64,000 nt of DNA from Paenibacillus lycopersici (GTDB lineage: Bacteria > Bacillota > Bacilli > Paenibacillales > Paenibacillaceae), in NCBI RefSeq assembly GCF_010119935.1, contig NZ_CP048209.1, positions 1,483,501 through 1,547,500 on the forward strand, read 5' to 3'. The notes under the pieces were generated by a model, which had not been told where the DNA came from, made no database searches, and saw only the letters and a program-made list of their open reading frames with translations. Shown here piece by piece: positions 8,542 through 18,245 of this stretch. The stretch's first letter is position 1, and each line of letters begins with the position of its first letter. Made by a program: the position numbers and the translations under genes.

Positions 8542-10353
8542 TTACCGGAAGCGATTCGGTATCCGAATTTCGACCGTCGTGCCGCTGCCCGGCGACGAGC
8601 GGTAGGCGAGGCCGTATTCCTGGCCGTAGCACAGCTTGATCCGGTGGTTGATGTTGCGGATGCCGTACCCTTGGACTTCGTCATTGGCGTTCCCGCTCGC
8701 AAGCAGTCGCCCGGCTTGTTCCGCAGGCATCCCCACGCCGTCGTCCTTGACGGTCAAGACGATCTCGTTCATCTCGAGACAGCCGGTAATGGCGATGGTT
8801 CCTCCCTCGCTGTCCCTGGCTTCGAGGATGCCGTGGATAATGGAATTTTCGACGAGCGGCTGAAGGATCAGCTTCAGGATATCGCGGCCGTACAGCTCGG
8901 GATCGATCCGAACGTCCAGCTTGATTTTATTGTCGAAGCGCAAATTCTGAATTTGGACATAGGCGCGTATATGATTGATTTCGTCTTCGACGCTGACGAT
9001 GTCTTTGCCCTTGTTCAGGCTGAGCTTATAGAACTTGGCCAGTGATTGCGAGATGACCGCGATTTCGGGCACGCCGTTGTCGATGGCTTTCCAGTTGATC
9101 AGTTCAAGCGTGTTGTACAGGAAATGCGGATTGATCTGCGCCTGAAGCGCTTTGAGCTCTAAGTTCTTGATCTCCTTGCCGTTCTGGTACTGCTCTTCGA
9201 CGAGCAGCCGGATGCGCTTGACCATATGATTGAAGCTGTCGGTCAGCTCGCCGATCTCGTCGGGAATGACGGATTGCACCTCGACGTTCAGCACGCCTTC
9301 CTGCACCAGGCGCATTTTCTTCTTGAGCAGCAAGATGCGCTTGACCGTTGCGCCCGTAATCAAGTAGGCCAGGCCGTAGGAGAGAAGGCCGCATACGAGC
9401 ATCAACAGGAGCATGAGGTCCCGGATCCGGATGCTCTGCATGAAGATTTCCGTCAATGGAATCGCCGTCACCATCGTCCAGTCCGTGTTCTCGACCGCCC
9501 TTGACTTGACGACGTAATCGCTGCTGCCGATGCTCGCTTTATTCCATGACGCGCCGTCATCGTCCTGGGCGTCCTGGATGAGCGCCCGATTCGGGTCGAT
9601 CCGATGATAATTGTCCGTGTTGGAGCAGCTTACGATATCGCCGTTCGCATTCTGGATATAGACGACGCCGTCATTCGTGATATTCGCCTTCTGCAGGATC
9701 TCTTCGATGAGTCCCTTGAGAATGTTCAGCTCGATAATGCCGATGATCTCCGTCGTCTGCTCGCTGTTGCGGATTTTGCGGACCAGCGAGATGACCGGCA
9801 CCGGATCGAGATTGGTATTGTTGTTCGTGATCGCATGCTCCGGCAGCCAGCTGACCTTGTCCTTGGAAGCGAGCAGCGCCCGGTAGCTCCCGGTATGCGA
9901 GAAGGCGTCCATATCGAAGAAGTTGAAGTTCTGTCCGGCGTACATCAGCCAGCCGGGCACGTACAGGCTGGCCCGGTAGACGTCTTCCGCGTTCTGGAAG
10001 CTGTTCAGGAAATACTCCAGCTTCTGCCTGTCGATATTCTGCTGCACGTAATCGTCCTCGAACGCGCGCTTGTCCCTTGTCAGTATCGCCTGCACGTCGG
10101 CGTTGAAGTAGATGACGTCGGAGGCTTTGATCAGCGTGTTCACCTTATAGCTCAAGAAGGTATAGGCTTGGTCGAAGGACTGATCGGCGGAGTGGAGGAT
10201 CTGCTTCTCGTAATTGCGCGATACGTTCTTGTAAGAGAACGACGTCATCAGCGCCAGCGGCAGGAAGATAAGGATGAAGTAGGAGATCAGCAGCTTGCTC
10301 CGAATATGCATGTTCGTGAATAATCCGGTTACCGTCCGCAGCAGGTTTCTCAC
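8542..10353 (-). CDS. Sensor histidine kinase, YesM family
   Basis: A 603-residue membrane kinase: first helix near residues 20-40, a large extracellular sensor domain, a second helix near residue 310-330, HAMP, then His_kinase with INPHFLYNTLELINWK (phospho-acceptor His) and a HATPase with the N-box PLVENSIIHGI and the DDGVGMP motif. The start is GTG 10353, overlapping the stop of the regulator gene by 4 bases and preceded by AGGAGA. Together with the regulator it should sense an extracellular glycan-derived signal and drive the neighbouring transporter operon. Confidence 0.92.
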   Translation of the reverse strand: MRNLLRTVTGLFTNMHIRSKLLISYFILIFLPLALMTSFSYKNVSRNYEKQILHSADQSFDQAYTFLSYKVNTLIKASDVIYFNADVQAILTRDKRAFEDDYVQQNIDRQKLEYFLNSFQNAEDVYRASLYVPGWLMYAGQNFNFFDMDAFSHTGSYRALLASKDKVSWLPEHAITNNNTNLDPVPVISLVRKIRNSEQTTEIIGIIELNILKGLIEEILQKANITNDGVVYIQNANGDIVSCSNTDNYHRIDPNRALIQDAQDDDGASWNKASIGSSDYVVKSRAVENTDWTMVTAIPLTEIFMQSIRIRDLMLLLMLVCGLLSYGLAYLITGATVKRILLLKKKMRLVQEGVLNVEVQSVIPDEIGELTDSFNHMVKRIRLLVEEQYQNGKEIKNLELKALQAQINPHFLYNTLELINWKAIDNGVPEIAVISQSLAKFYKLSLNKGKDIVSVEDEINHIRAYVQIQNLRFDNKIKLDVRIDPELYGRDILKLILQPLVENSIIHGILEARDSEGGTIAITGCLEMNEIVLTVKDDGVGMPAEQAGRLLASGNANDEVQGYGIRNINHRIKLCYGQEYGLAYRSSPGSGTTVEIRIPNRFR

Positions 10354-11930
10354 GGCTTATGCTTTCTCCTGAATTGCGTAGGCGTCAAGCCGGTAATTTT
10401 CTTGAAGGCCTTGGAGAAATAATTGGCATCGTTGTAGCCCGCCAGATCCGCGACCTCGTACAGCTTGGATTGCGGCGCCCTTAGCAGGTCCGCGGAGCGC
10501 GCGATGCGGACTTCCGTAATATATTCGCTGATCGTCTTGCCCGTTTCCTTGCGGAACAGCGACGACAGATAGGTCGGCGTCAGATGAACGTGATCGGCCA
10601 GCATATTCACGGTAATTTCCTTGTCGCTGTAGTGGCCCCGTATATACTTCTGCACGTCCAGCACGGCTCTGCAATTGGATTCCATGCTCGCGATGCGGTC
10701 GAGGAGATCGGCCGCCCTGCGCAGAAAGTAGTCTTTCAGCTGCTTGAAATCGCCGATCCTGGATATCATCGCCCAGTCGTATTCCTCCTGCCCCGGGCTG
10801 GACAGGCTTGAGCGGAGCCCGCGCTTCTCGCCCTGCTCCGCGAGCAGGCGCATCATCCGATAGAACACGTTCTTGACATCGTCCACCGGCGTGCCGGTCT
10901 TGGCCCGAATGGCCCCGTACAGCTTGTCGGTAAACGCCGCGATGGCCTCCTTGTTCAGCTCCTGCATCAGCTTCGCAAAGTCGTTCATGATGTCGTCATC
11001 GATCCTGTATACGGCGGCCGGCGTGCCGGCAGCGTAGACAATCGTGCCGGAGTCGCAGTAGAAGAGCTGCTTCAGATAACCGGCCGCCGTTTCGTAGGAA
11101 GCCCGTACGCCCGGCAAGCCGGGCGAGGCGGGTCCGACGATCCAGGACAGCTTGGCGCATGGCAGACGATGGTCGTTCAAATGCGCCGCAAGCAGCGGAT
11201 AGACCGCGGACAGCTCATGCCGGCGCTCCGGCCGATGCGCGGAGAGGACGACGATGCGGGCGGAATCCTGCATGACCGCCAAGTGCGTGAAGCCGTCCGA
11301 GGCTTGATGCAAATAATCGATGATCCGGTTGGAGCAGCGCAATTTGACATCGTTCGACTCCTCCTCATCGAAGGCGGGGACGAGGATGGAGATCGTATAC
11401 CAGTCGCCGGGGGCGAAGGCGACGCCGGCAAGCTGCATGTTGCGTTGCAGCTCGCCGCCATCGATCGGGCTGTGCAGGAGTCCGTTGACAATATTCTGCC
11501 TTATGAACGGCAGGCTCTCGGACAGCGCCAGGCTGATATGATTCGCTTTATGATTCTCCGCGCAGAGGCGCACGGCTTCCCGGATCACCGTCTGCAGCTC
11601 GTCGATGTCGATCGGCTTCTCGACATAGCTGACGGCATTCAAGCGAATGGCGGCCTTCAAGTACTCTTTGTCGGAATAGCCGCTCAGATAGATGATTTTG
11701 CAATCCGGAAACTGTTCCCGGACGCTGGTCGTGAATTCGATGCCGTTCATGCCCGGCATTCGGATATCGGATACGACGATATCCGGCTGCATGCGGCGGG
11801 CGGCTTCGAGCCCGTCGATGCCGTCCTTGGCCTCCTCGACGACATCGACGCCCAGCTCGTCCCATCGGATATGCTTCATCAAGCCTTTTCTGGTGGCGGA
11901 TTCATCATCAACGACGAGAAGCTTAATCAT
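10350..11930 (-). CDS. Response regulator, YesN family (receiver plus AraC HTH)
   Basis: The 526-residue protein has a receiver domain at residues 1-120 with the phospho-acceptor in VVSDIRMPG (Asp55), a long middle region, and a C-terminal AraC-type double helix-turn-helix (ITVNMLADHVHLTPTYLSSL and the following repeat). It is translationally coupled to the YesM-like kinase. It is divergent from the sulfatase gene, so their shared 195-bp spacer is a likely target. Confidence 0.92.
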   Translation of the reverse strand: MIKLLVVDDESATRKGLMKHIRWDELGVDVVEEAKDGIDGLEAARRMQPDIVVSDIRMPGMNGIEFTTSVREQFPDCKIIYLSGYSDKEYLKAAIRLNAVSYVEKPIDIDELQTVIREAVRLCAENHKANHISLALSESLPFIRQNIVNGLLHSPIDGGELQRNMQLAGVAFAPGDWYTISILVPAFDEEESNDVKLRCSNRIIDYLHQASDGFTHLAVMQDSARIVVLSAHRPERRHELSAVYPLLAAHLNDHRLPCAKLSWIVGPASPGLPGVRASYETAAGYLKQLFYCDSGTIVYAAGTPAAVYRIDDDIMNDFAKLMQELNKEAIAAFTDKLYGAIRAKTGTPVDDVKNVFYRMMRLLAEQGEKRGLRSSLSSPGQEEYDWAMISRIGDFKQLKDYFLRRAADLLDRIASMESNCRAVLDVQKYIRGHYSDKEITVNMLADHVHLTPTYLSSLFRKETGKTISEYITEVRIARSADLLRAPQSKLYEVADLAGYNDANYFSKAFKKITGLTPTQFRRKHKP

Positions 11931-12030
11931 GCGGTCTCACTCCCGATTATAGAATCGCAGGCATGGAACAAGGAAGAAGAACGGCGGATGGATATGCCCC
12001 TGCAAAAATAGGACAAATGCTTGATAAGGG

Positions 12031-12059
12031 TTACTTGATGAGCGCGCGTGCTATATACT
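12031..12059 (+). promoter_or_regulatory. Candidate promoter of the sulfatase gene
   Basis: TTACTT at 12031-12036 and TATACT at 12054-12059 are 17 bases apart. The -35 box is weak, which would suit an activated promoter. Confidence 0.4.
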
Positions 12060-12124
12060 GGAGGGAATCTGCCGCATACGACCGCTGGAATCAAGCGAAG
12101 GAACGGCGCAAGGAGCTGATAGGC

Positions 12125-13438
12125 ATGAACAAACCGAATATCGTGATCGTGTATTGCGATGATCTGGGGTACGGCGATTTGGGTTGTTACGGGTCCGATG
12201 CCATTCGGACCCCTCATATCGATGCGCTGGCGGCGGACGGCGTTCGATTCACCGATTGGTATTCGAATTCCCCGGTCTGCTCGCCTTCCCGCGCGGCGCT
12301 GCTGACCGGCCAATATCCGATGCGGGCGGGAGTCGGCGAAATTCTCGGCGCGAAGCGGGGGACGCCCGGCCTGAAGCGGGAGTCCAGGACGCTTGCCGAA
12401 CGCTTGAAGCCGGCCGGCTACAGGACGGCGCTCTACGGCAAGTGGCATTTGGGCTCGGCGGACGATACCCGTCCGAACGCCAGAGGCTTTGACGATTATT
12501 TCGGCTTCCATGCCGGCTGCATCGATTATTATTCGCATATCTTCTATTGGGGCGGCTCGCAATCGAACCCGGTGCACGACTTATGGGTCAACCGGGACGA
12601 AGTATGGCGGGACGGCGAGTACATGACGACGCTCATAACGGACCGGTCGGTCGACTTCATCGAACGGAACCGGGAGGAGCCCTTCTTCCTCTATGCCGCC
12701 TACAACGCGCCGCACTATCCGATGCATGCGCCGGACCGGTACATGAAGCGCTACGGCCATCTGCCGCGCGACCGCCAGACGATGGCGGCCATGATCTCCG
12801 CGGTCGACGACGGCGTCGGCGAGATCGTAGCCGCATTGAAGCGGGCGGGCGTCTACGAGGATACGATCCTGTTCTTCTCGAGCGATAACGGGCCTTCCTC
12901 GGAATCCCGCAATTATCTGGACGGGACGGAAGACGTCTACTACGGCGGCAGCGCGGGCGTATTCAGAGGACATAAGGCAAGCCTGTTCGAAGGCGGCATT
13001 CGCGAGCCGGCCATTCTCGCCTACCCGAGCCGGATTCCGGCCGGACAAGTGCGCAGCGACGCCGGCATGATGGCCGATATCGTACCGACGATCCTGGAAT
13101 TCGCCGGGATAGAGAGCCCGCCGCCGGGCGAGCTCGACGGCAGGAGCGCCGCGCCTGCGGTAACGGGAGCGGGATTGCTGCCGCAGCGGACGCTGTTCTG
13201 GGAATACGGCAGCCAGCTCGCGATCCGCGAGGGGAAGTGGAAGCTGGTGCTGAACGGCAAGCTCGACTTCAACCGCACGCAGCCCGACGATGTCCATCTC
13301 TCCGATCTGGAAGCGGATCCGGGCGAGCGCGTCAACCTGAAGGACGAATACGCGGATACGGCCCAGCGGCTGGAGCGCGACCTGAGGGCATGGTACGCGG
13401 GATTGCTGCAGGAAGCCGCGAACGCGCCGCTTGAATGA
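12125..13438 (+). CDS. Sulfatase (arylsulfatase type, Cys-type formylglycine enzyme)
   Basis: A 437-residue alkaline-phosphatase-fold sulfatase. The metal-binding start NIVIVYCDDLGYGDLG and the motif CSPSRAALLTG (Cys52, to be converted to formylglycine) are intact, as are GKWHLG and SSDNGP further on. There is no signal peptide, so it acts in the cytoplasm on an imported sulfated compound. The longer upstream frame is rejected because ATG 12125 follows AAGGAGCTGATAGG. No formylglycine-generating enzyme gene is in the window. It lies divergent from the YesN-like regulator, suggesting that the substrate of this cluster is a sulfated glycan or nucleoside-like compound. Confidence 0.9.
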   Translation: MNKPNIVIVYCDDLGYGDLGCYGSDAIRTPHIDALAADGVRFTDWYSNSPVCSPSRAALLTGQYPMRAGVGEILGAKRGTPGLKRESRTLAERLKPAGYRTALYGKWHLGSADDTRPNARGFDDYFGFHAGCIDYYSHIFYWGGSQSNPVHDLWVNRDEVWRDGEYMTTLITDRSVDFIERNREEPFFLYAAYNAPHYPMHAPDRYMKRYGHLPRDRQTMAAMISAVDDGVGEIVAALKRAGVYEDTILFFSSDNGPSSESRNYLDGTEDVYYGGSAGVFRGHKASLFEGGIREPAILAYPSRIPAGQVRSDAGMMADIVPTILEFAGIESPPPGELDGRSAAPAVTGAGLLPQRTLFWEYGSQLAIREGKWKLVLNGKLDFNRTQPDDVHLSDLEADPGERVNLKDEYADTAQRLERDLRAWYAGLLQEAANAPLE

Positions 13439-13907
13439 AGCGTGCTGCGTGCTGGAGAGATACATCCGATGAAACGGACGGGGCGGAAGCATGCTGCGCT
13501 CCGTCGCGGTTTCTCGTTCGGGATGCCAGGTAGTTTCCAATGAATTGTAAGCGGTTGCAGTCCCGCGCGATGCAGCAAGCCGCAGGTCTTCTACCCAGTT
13601 ATTATTCGCCAATACGGCTCCGTTTCCCTCTTTCGCAAGGTAAGAAATCGCGCCATCGATGTCTGCCAGAATATTCGCTGAAGCATGCTGCTGCTGTCGA
13701 ATGGGGTCTGGCGTAAGATGTCGTTATTCGTCGGTTACGGTTGCTTGCCGGACGAATTCGGCCACCCAACAAATGAAAAATTTGCTCCGAACGGTAGAAG
13801 GAACATCTTTGGCGATGAAGAAGCTTATTTATAGCCTATAAAGTAAACGCTTACAAAATGGTCTTGGCACGCAGTGAAGGTATTCTCATATGTTGGAGGG
13901 TGATGAG
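13439..13907. other. 469-bp intergenic region, possible gene remnant
   Basis: No supported gene. On the minus strand a frame open from about 13712 towards 13540 reads protein-like text (HASANILADIDGAISYLAKE and on) without a start or a recognisable family; it may be a decayed 3' end. A cre-like site lies near the right end. Confidence 0.35.
13842..13855 (+). promoter_or_regulatory. cre-like operator before the AraC gene
   Basis: AGTAAACGCTTACA matches the catabolite-responsive consensus TGWNANCGNTNWCA at all but the first base. It is 53 bases ahead of the regulator start, so CcpA control of the AraC gene is possible. Confidence 0.5.
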
Positions 13908-14774
13908 GTGCATATGTACAGAGCAGCTGATTGCATACAGCAAGATGAGAAAATTGCGTTAAGCAAGGTTTCCAATCACGCGCACGAGCCCGAGCATACC
14001 CACAATTTCGTCGAGCTGGTCTATATTCTGCACGGTACCGGCACGCACAGGATCAACGATCACAGCTACAACGTCCGGCGGGGCGACCTGATCTGGATGA
14101 ACGTCGGCGACCGGCATTCGTTCGACGGGCCGGACATGCAGTACATGAATATTTTGATCCAGTCCGATTTCCTGAACGCGCAATTGCCCTCGCTGGAGCC
14201 GGACCGGAGCTTCTTCGGGCACCGGTTGTTCCACGAGTTCCACCACACGCTGCAGCGTTCGTTCCACCACATCCGGTTCCAAGGCCGGTCGATTCTGGAG
14301 CTGGAGGAGCTGCTGGAGACGATGTACGGCGAATACATCGCCAAGAAGAACGGCTACCGCGCGATGCTGTGCGGGTACGCGACGCTGCTGCTCGCATCCG
14401 CATTCCGCAAAATGCAGGACAACGTCAAGCAGGATGCGGCCATCGCGTTCCACGAGCTGCTGCCCAAGCTGCTGTCCTATATCGAACGGCATTACGCCTC
14501 GCCGATTACGCTTCAGGATTTGGCCAAAGAAAGCTATTATTCCCCGCAGTACATCAGCAAAACGTTCAAAGTATGCTGCGGCTACACGTTCACCGAGTAC
14601 GTGCAGGAAGTCCGGCTTCGCGAAGCGAAGCGCATGCTGCTCGAATCCGCCGACTGCGTCGCCGCGATCGGCAAGCGCGTCGGCTACCCCGATAAATCGC
14701 AGTTTTTCCGACTGTTCAAGCAGTATTACGGCCTGACGCCGCAGCAGCTGAGGGACCAGGCTTCCAAATCCTGA
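13908..14774 (+). CDS. AraC family transcriptional regulator with cupin sensor
   Basis: A 288-residue one-component regulator. The N-terminal half is a cupin-like ligand pocket (HTHNFVELVYILHGTGTHRI; metal/sugar-type His cluster), and the C-terminal 100 residues hold the double HTH, from ITLQDLAKESYYSPQYISKTF to GLTPQQLRD. GTG 13908 is preferred because GGAGGG lies 7 bases upstream; ATG 13890 overlaps that site and ATG 13914 is also possible. It precedes the Dpp-type transporter on the same strand and is its probable regulator. Confidence 0.85.
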   Translation: MHMYRAADCIQQDEKIALSKVSNHAHEPEHTHNFVELVYILHGTGTHRINDHSYNVRRGDLIWMNVGDRHSFDGPDMQYMNILIQSDFLNAQLPSLEPDRSFFGHRLFHEFHHTLQRSFHHIRFQGRSILELEELLETMYGEYIAKKNGYRAMLCGYATLLLASAFRKMQDNVKQDAAIAFHELLPKLLSYIERHYASPITLQDLAKESYYSPQYISKTFKVCCGYTFTEYVQEVRLREAKRMLLESADCVAAIGKRVGYPDKSQFFRLFKQYYGLTPQQLRDQASKS

Positions 14775-14844
14775 CCCCGCCGTATGCCCGACATGTAGAA
14801 TGCCCGCCGGTCAATCCGGCCAATGCCATATGGATGTTACGACG

Positions 14845-14866
14845 AAGTCCCGCTCGGGGCTTTTTC
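14845..14866 (+). terminator. Terminator after the AraC gene
   Basis: A 7-bp stem (AAGTCCC/GGGGCTT, one G-T pair) with loop GCTC and a T run. It separates the regulator from the transporter operon. Confidence 0.6.
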
Positions 14867-15001
14867 GTATTTGCAGGCCAGCAGGAGATTACCGGCTGGT
14901 CTTGTTTGTTTTTGTGGTTTTCGTGATTTAATACCGCGAATGTCGGATGCTGCGAGATTTTGTCATGGAGTAGACGATCTTTGCTTGTTCCCGTTGTCCT
15001 G

Positions 15002-15029
15002 TTGATTTGTTTGGATTCCCACATAATAA
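15002..15029 (+). promoter_or_regulatory. Candidate promoter of the Dpp-type operon
   Basis: TTGATT at 15002-15007, a 16-bp spacer, and TAATAA at 15024-15029, 60 bases before the binding-protein gene. Confidence 0.6.
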
Positions 15030-15088
15030 TGATGGTGAGTCCAAAAAACTCACAACTAAACAAACAAAAACGTATCGGAGGGTTGTGA

Positions 15089-17122
15089 ATGAAGGTGAAG
15101 AGAAGGTTTTTGGCAGCAGTTCTTGTAACCGCTCTCATTGTGACTGCCGCTCTTACCGGGTGCGACAGCGGATCGAATTCCGATTCCAAATCGACCGCGG
15201 CGAACACGGCGAACACGACGAATTCGACTTCATCGAACACGGCAGACAGCTCCAATTCGCCATCGTCGAACGATGCGAACAAGCCGGCGAACGACGCCTC
15301 GAACAACGCGTCGACGGACACGGCGGCGACCGCGACGGACGGAACGATCGGCGAATTCCATCAATCCCCCTACTTCGACGGAAAGAACTTGCCCGACGTG
15401 AAAGACCGCGTGCCCGCCGATTACAAAATCACCAACGAAATGAACGAGGATCAGCTGAAGTACGAGGTCGGTACATTCGGCGGAACGCTCCGGACGGTTA
15501 CGTCCGTGGCGAACTGGGATGCGGACGTGTTCGTCATGGATAACGAGCCGCTGCTCAACACGCCGAGTATCTTGGGCGAGAAGCTGACCGGCAACGTCCT
15601 CAAGGATTATTTGCTCAGCGACGACGAGAAATCGATCTCGTTCCAAATGCGCCAAGGGCTGAAATGGTCCGACGGCGAGCCCGTGACGACGGAAGATGTC
15701 CGGTTCACGGTCGAGGACGTGCTCATGAACAAGGAACTGACGCCGATTTTCCCGCTCTACCTGCGTTCCGGCGGGGTGGCCGAAGGCGCGCCGATGAAGC
15801 TGGAAGTCATCGACGATTACAACTTCAAGCTGGTGTTCGATCGTCCGTACGGCGGCCTGCTGATCCGCCTCGCGATCCAAGGCTGGCGCGGTTACACGGA
15901 GCTGCTGAAGCCCGCTCATTACCTGAAGCAATTCCACACGAAATACACGCCGCTCGCACAGCTTGAACCGGCCATCAAGGATGCCGGCTTCAAGAAGGGC
16001 GAGTGGGTCAACCTCTTCAACTACAAGGACATCACGAACTGGAAACTGAACCATGCCGAAGCGGTCGGCTTCCCTTCGCTGTATCCGTGGATTATCACGA
16101 AAGCGACGAAGAGCGTGACGACGTACGAGCGCAACCCGTACTACTTCAAAGTCGACCCGGCAGGCAACCAGCTGCCGTACATCGACAAGATCGAGAGCAC
16201 GCTCGTGAACGACATCGAGATGGTCAGCCTCAAGACGATCGCCGGCGAAGTCGACTTCTCGCGCGAATCGGCGGCTCTCGTCAAGATGCCGCTGTACAAG
16301 GAGAACGAGAAGAAGGGCTACAAGGCGCTGCTGAACAATATGCACGTCACGCCGACGGACATCTTCCTCAACCTGACGTACGACAACCCGAACTGGCAGA
16401 AGGTCGTCCAGGACGTCCGCTTCCGCCAAGCGCTGAACCTGGCCATCAACCGCCAGGAGCTGATCGACACGATCTATTACGGCTTCGCGCAGCCGGGCAA
16501 CATCGAGGATCCGACGTTCGACCTCGACCAAGCGAACAAGCTGCTTGACGACATGGGCTTGAAGAAGGACGCGAACGGCAAACGGTTAGGTCCGGACGGC
16601 AAGGTATTCACCATTCCGTTCGAAGTCGGCGCGCAAGCGCCGGACATCGTGCCGTACACGCAGCTCATCGCGGAAATGTGGCGCGCGCTCGGCTTGAACG
16701 TCACGATGAAGACGATCGACCAGACGCTGTGGGGCCAGCGCCAAGCGGCGAACGACCTGCAGGCGACGGTCATCTGGACGCACACGCCGCTCTGGTACAT
16801 GGGCGACTGGGGACAAGGGCAGTGGGCGCCGGTATGGGATCTGTGGCACTCGAGCTCGGGCAAGAACGGCAAAGAGCCGCCGGAAGACGTGAAGAAGCTG
16901 TACGCGAAGATCGACGAAGCGATGGCTGCCAAGCCGGACGACGCCAAGCGCCTTATCGAGGAAGTGAAGCAGATGATGAAGGACAACTTGTATTACTTCA
17001 TCCCGCTCAGCGAAGTGAAACAACCGCTCATCGTAAACGACAAGCTGCATAACATCCCTGCGGACAGCAGCTTCGCGATCGCGACCGACTTCAGCGGCGA
17101 GCAATTCTTCTTCGGCAAGTAA
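15089..17122 (+). CDS. Family 5 solute-binding lipoprotein (Dpp/Opp type)
   Basis: A 677-residue lipoprotein, lipobox LTGC with Cys25, an Asn/Ser/Thr/Ala-rich linker to about residue 85, then the SBP_bac_5 fold (GLKWSDGEPVTTEDVRFT, the usual family signature region). It is longer than peptide-binding DppA/OppA, as is common for Paenibacillaceae and Thermotoga members that bind oligosaccharides. It is followed by permease and ATPase genes of the same system. The AraC regulator upstream favours a sugar substrate, but a peptide cannot be excluded. RBS GGAGGGTTGTGA precedes ATG 15089. Confidence 0.9.
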   Translation: MKVKRRFLAAVLVTALIVTAALTGCDSGSNSDSKSTAANTANTTNSTSSNTADSSNSPSSNDANKPANDASNNASTDTAATATDGTIGEFHQSPYFDGKNLPDVKDRVPADYKITNEMNEDQLKYEVGTFGGTLRTVTSVANWDADVFVMDNEPLLNTPSILGEKLTGNVLKDYLLSDDEKSISFQMRQGLKWSDGEPVTTEDVRFTVEDVLMNKELTPIFPLYLRSGGVAEGAPMKLEVIDDYNFKLVFDRPYGGLLIRLAIQGWRGYTELLKPAHYLKQFHTKYTPLAQLEPAIKDAGFKKGEWVNLFNYKDITNWKLNHAEAVGFPSLYPWIITKATKSVTTYERNPYYFKVDPAGNQLPYIDKIESTLVNDIEMVSLKTIAGEVDFSRESAALVKMPLYKENEKKGYKALLNNMHVTPTDIFLNLTYDNPNWQKVVQDVRFRQALNLAINRQELIDTIYYGFAQPGNIEDPTFDLDQANKLLDDMGLKKDANGKRLGPDGKVFTIPFEVGAQAPDIVPYTQLIAEMWRALGLNVTMKTIDQTLWGQRQAANDLQATVIWTHTPLWYMGDWGQGQWAPVWDLWHSSSGKNGKEPPEDVKKLYAKIDEAMAAKPDDAKRLIEEVKQMMKDNLYYFIPLSEVKQPLIVNDKLHNIPADSSFAIATDFSGEQFFFGK

Positions 17123-17136
17123 CGAACCGATAGTCA

Positions 17137-17188
17137 GAACTCGCGTGGGCCCAGCCGCAGACACCGTCGCGGCTGGGCTCAGGAGTTC
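17137..17188 (+). other. Strong intercistronic hairpin after the binding-protein gene
   Basis: A 10-bp G+C-rich stem (17149-17158 with 17169-17178) is extended by GAACTC/GAGTTC at the base. There is no T run, so it probably protects the upstream mRNA or lowers read-through, giving more binding protein than permease. Confidence 0.65.
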
Positions 17189-17246
17189 GTTCGATCCGGT
17201 TGGCGGCGTACGTTGACAACGATTCACCTTCAAAGGAGGGAAACGC

Positions 17247-18245
17247 ATGCTCAATTACATTTCGTATCGCTTGCTGCAGCTGATCCCGCTGCTGGTCGCG
17301 ATCAGCATCATCGTGTTCGTCATCATTCAGCTGCCCCCGGGCGACTTTCTGACCGGCTATATCCAGCAGCTCAAGCTGTCGGGGAACGACGTGTCGGAAA
17401 GCGCCATATTGAGTTTGAAGCAGCAATACGGACTGGACCAGTCGATGATCATGCAGTACATCAGCTGGATCAAAAACATGGTGCTGCACGGCGACATGGG
17501 CCGCTCGTTCCAATTCAACATGCCGGTGGCCGACGTCATCTGGCCGCGGCTCGGCTTGACGGTAACGATCTCGCTCATTTCGCTGATCTTCGTCTGGATC
17601 GTCGCGATCCCGATCGGCATCTATTCGGCCACGCACCAATATTCCGTGCTTGACTATGTGTTTACCTTCATCGGGTTCATCGGCGTTGCGGTCCCGGGCT
17701 TCCTGATCGCGCTGGTGCTCGTCTATTTTATTTTCATCGAGACCGGCGTCTCGATCACGGGATTGTTCTCTCCGGAGTACATCGACGCGCCGTGGAGCAT
17801 GGCGAAGATCCTGGATATGCTGCCGCGGCTCGTGCTGCCCGTCATCGTCATCGGCATGGCGTCGGCCGCATCGCTCATCCGCGTCACGCGGGGGATGCTG
17901 CTCGACGAGCTGTCCAAGCAATACGTCATCACCGCGCGGGCGAAGGGGGTCTCGGAAGGCAAGCTGCTCTTCAAGTATCCCGTCCGGATGGCGATCAACC
18001 CGCTTATCAGTACGATCGGCTGGACGCTGCCGGCGCTCATCTCGGGCGAAGTCATCGTGTCGATCGTTCTTAACCTGCAGACGACCGGGCCGATGCTGCT
18101 CAAGGCGCTCATGACGCAGGATATGTATTTGTGCGGCAGCTTCATCTTGATCACCAGCGTCATTACCGTGCTCGGCACGCTATTGTCGGACATCTTGCTG
18201 GCGGCGGTCGATCCGCGAATCCGCTTCGGAGGTGTCGGCGAATGA
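17247..18245 (+). CDS. Peptide/oligosaccharide ABC permease, DppB type
   Basis: A 332-residue inner-membrane protein with six helices: first helix at residues 9-30, a long extracytoplasmic loop, and the ATPase-contact loop ARAKGVSEGKLLFKYPVRMA near residue 230. ATG 17247 follows AAAGGAGGG. It overlaps the next permease gene by 4 bases (ATGA), showing translational coupling. Confidence 0.92.
   Translation: MLNYISYRLLQLIPLLVAISIIVFVIIQLPPGDFLTGYIQQLKLSGNDVSESAILSLKQQYGLDQSMIMQYISWIKNMVLHGDMGRSFQFNMPVADVIWPRLGLTVTISLISLIFVWIVAIPIGIYSATHQYSVLDYVFTFIGFIGVAVPGFLIALVLVYFIFIETGVSITGLFSPEYIDAPWSMAKILDMLPRLVLPVIVIGMASAASLIRVTRGMLLDELSKQYVITARAKGVSEGKLLFKYPVRMAINPLISTIGWTLPALISGEVIVSIVLNLQTTGPMLLKALMTQDMYLCGSFILITSVITVLGTLLSDILLAAVDPRIRFGGVGE

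Noticed and set aside
12125..13438. Sulfatase as a secreted enzyme
   Set aside because: The protein begins directly with the metal-binding strand and there is no signal peptide in the chosen or the longer frame.
13659..13841. 60-codon plus-strand frame before the AraC gene
   Set aside because: It has no ribosome site, and a composition with four Cys in a row and no recognisable fold.
15230..16531. 433-codon minus-strand frame opposite the Dpp-type binding protein
   Set aside because: It is the codon-bias shadow of the plus-strand gene: Arg/Val/Asp-rich text with no family resemblance, as with many long antisense frames in this G+C-rich DNA.
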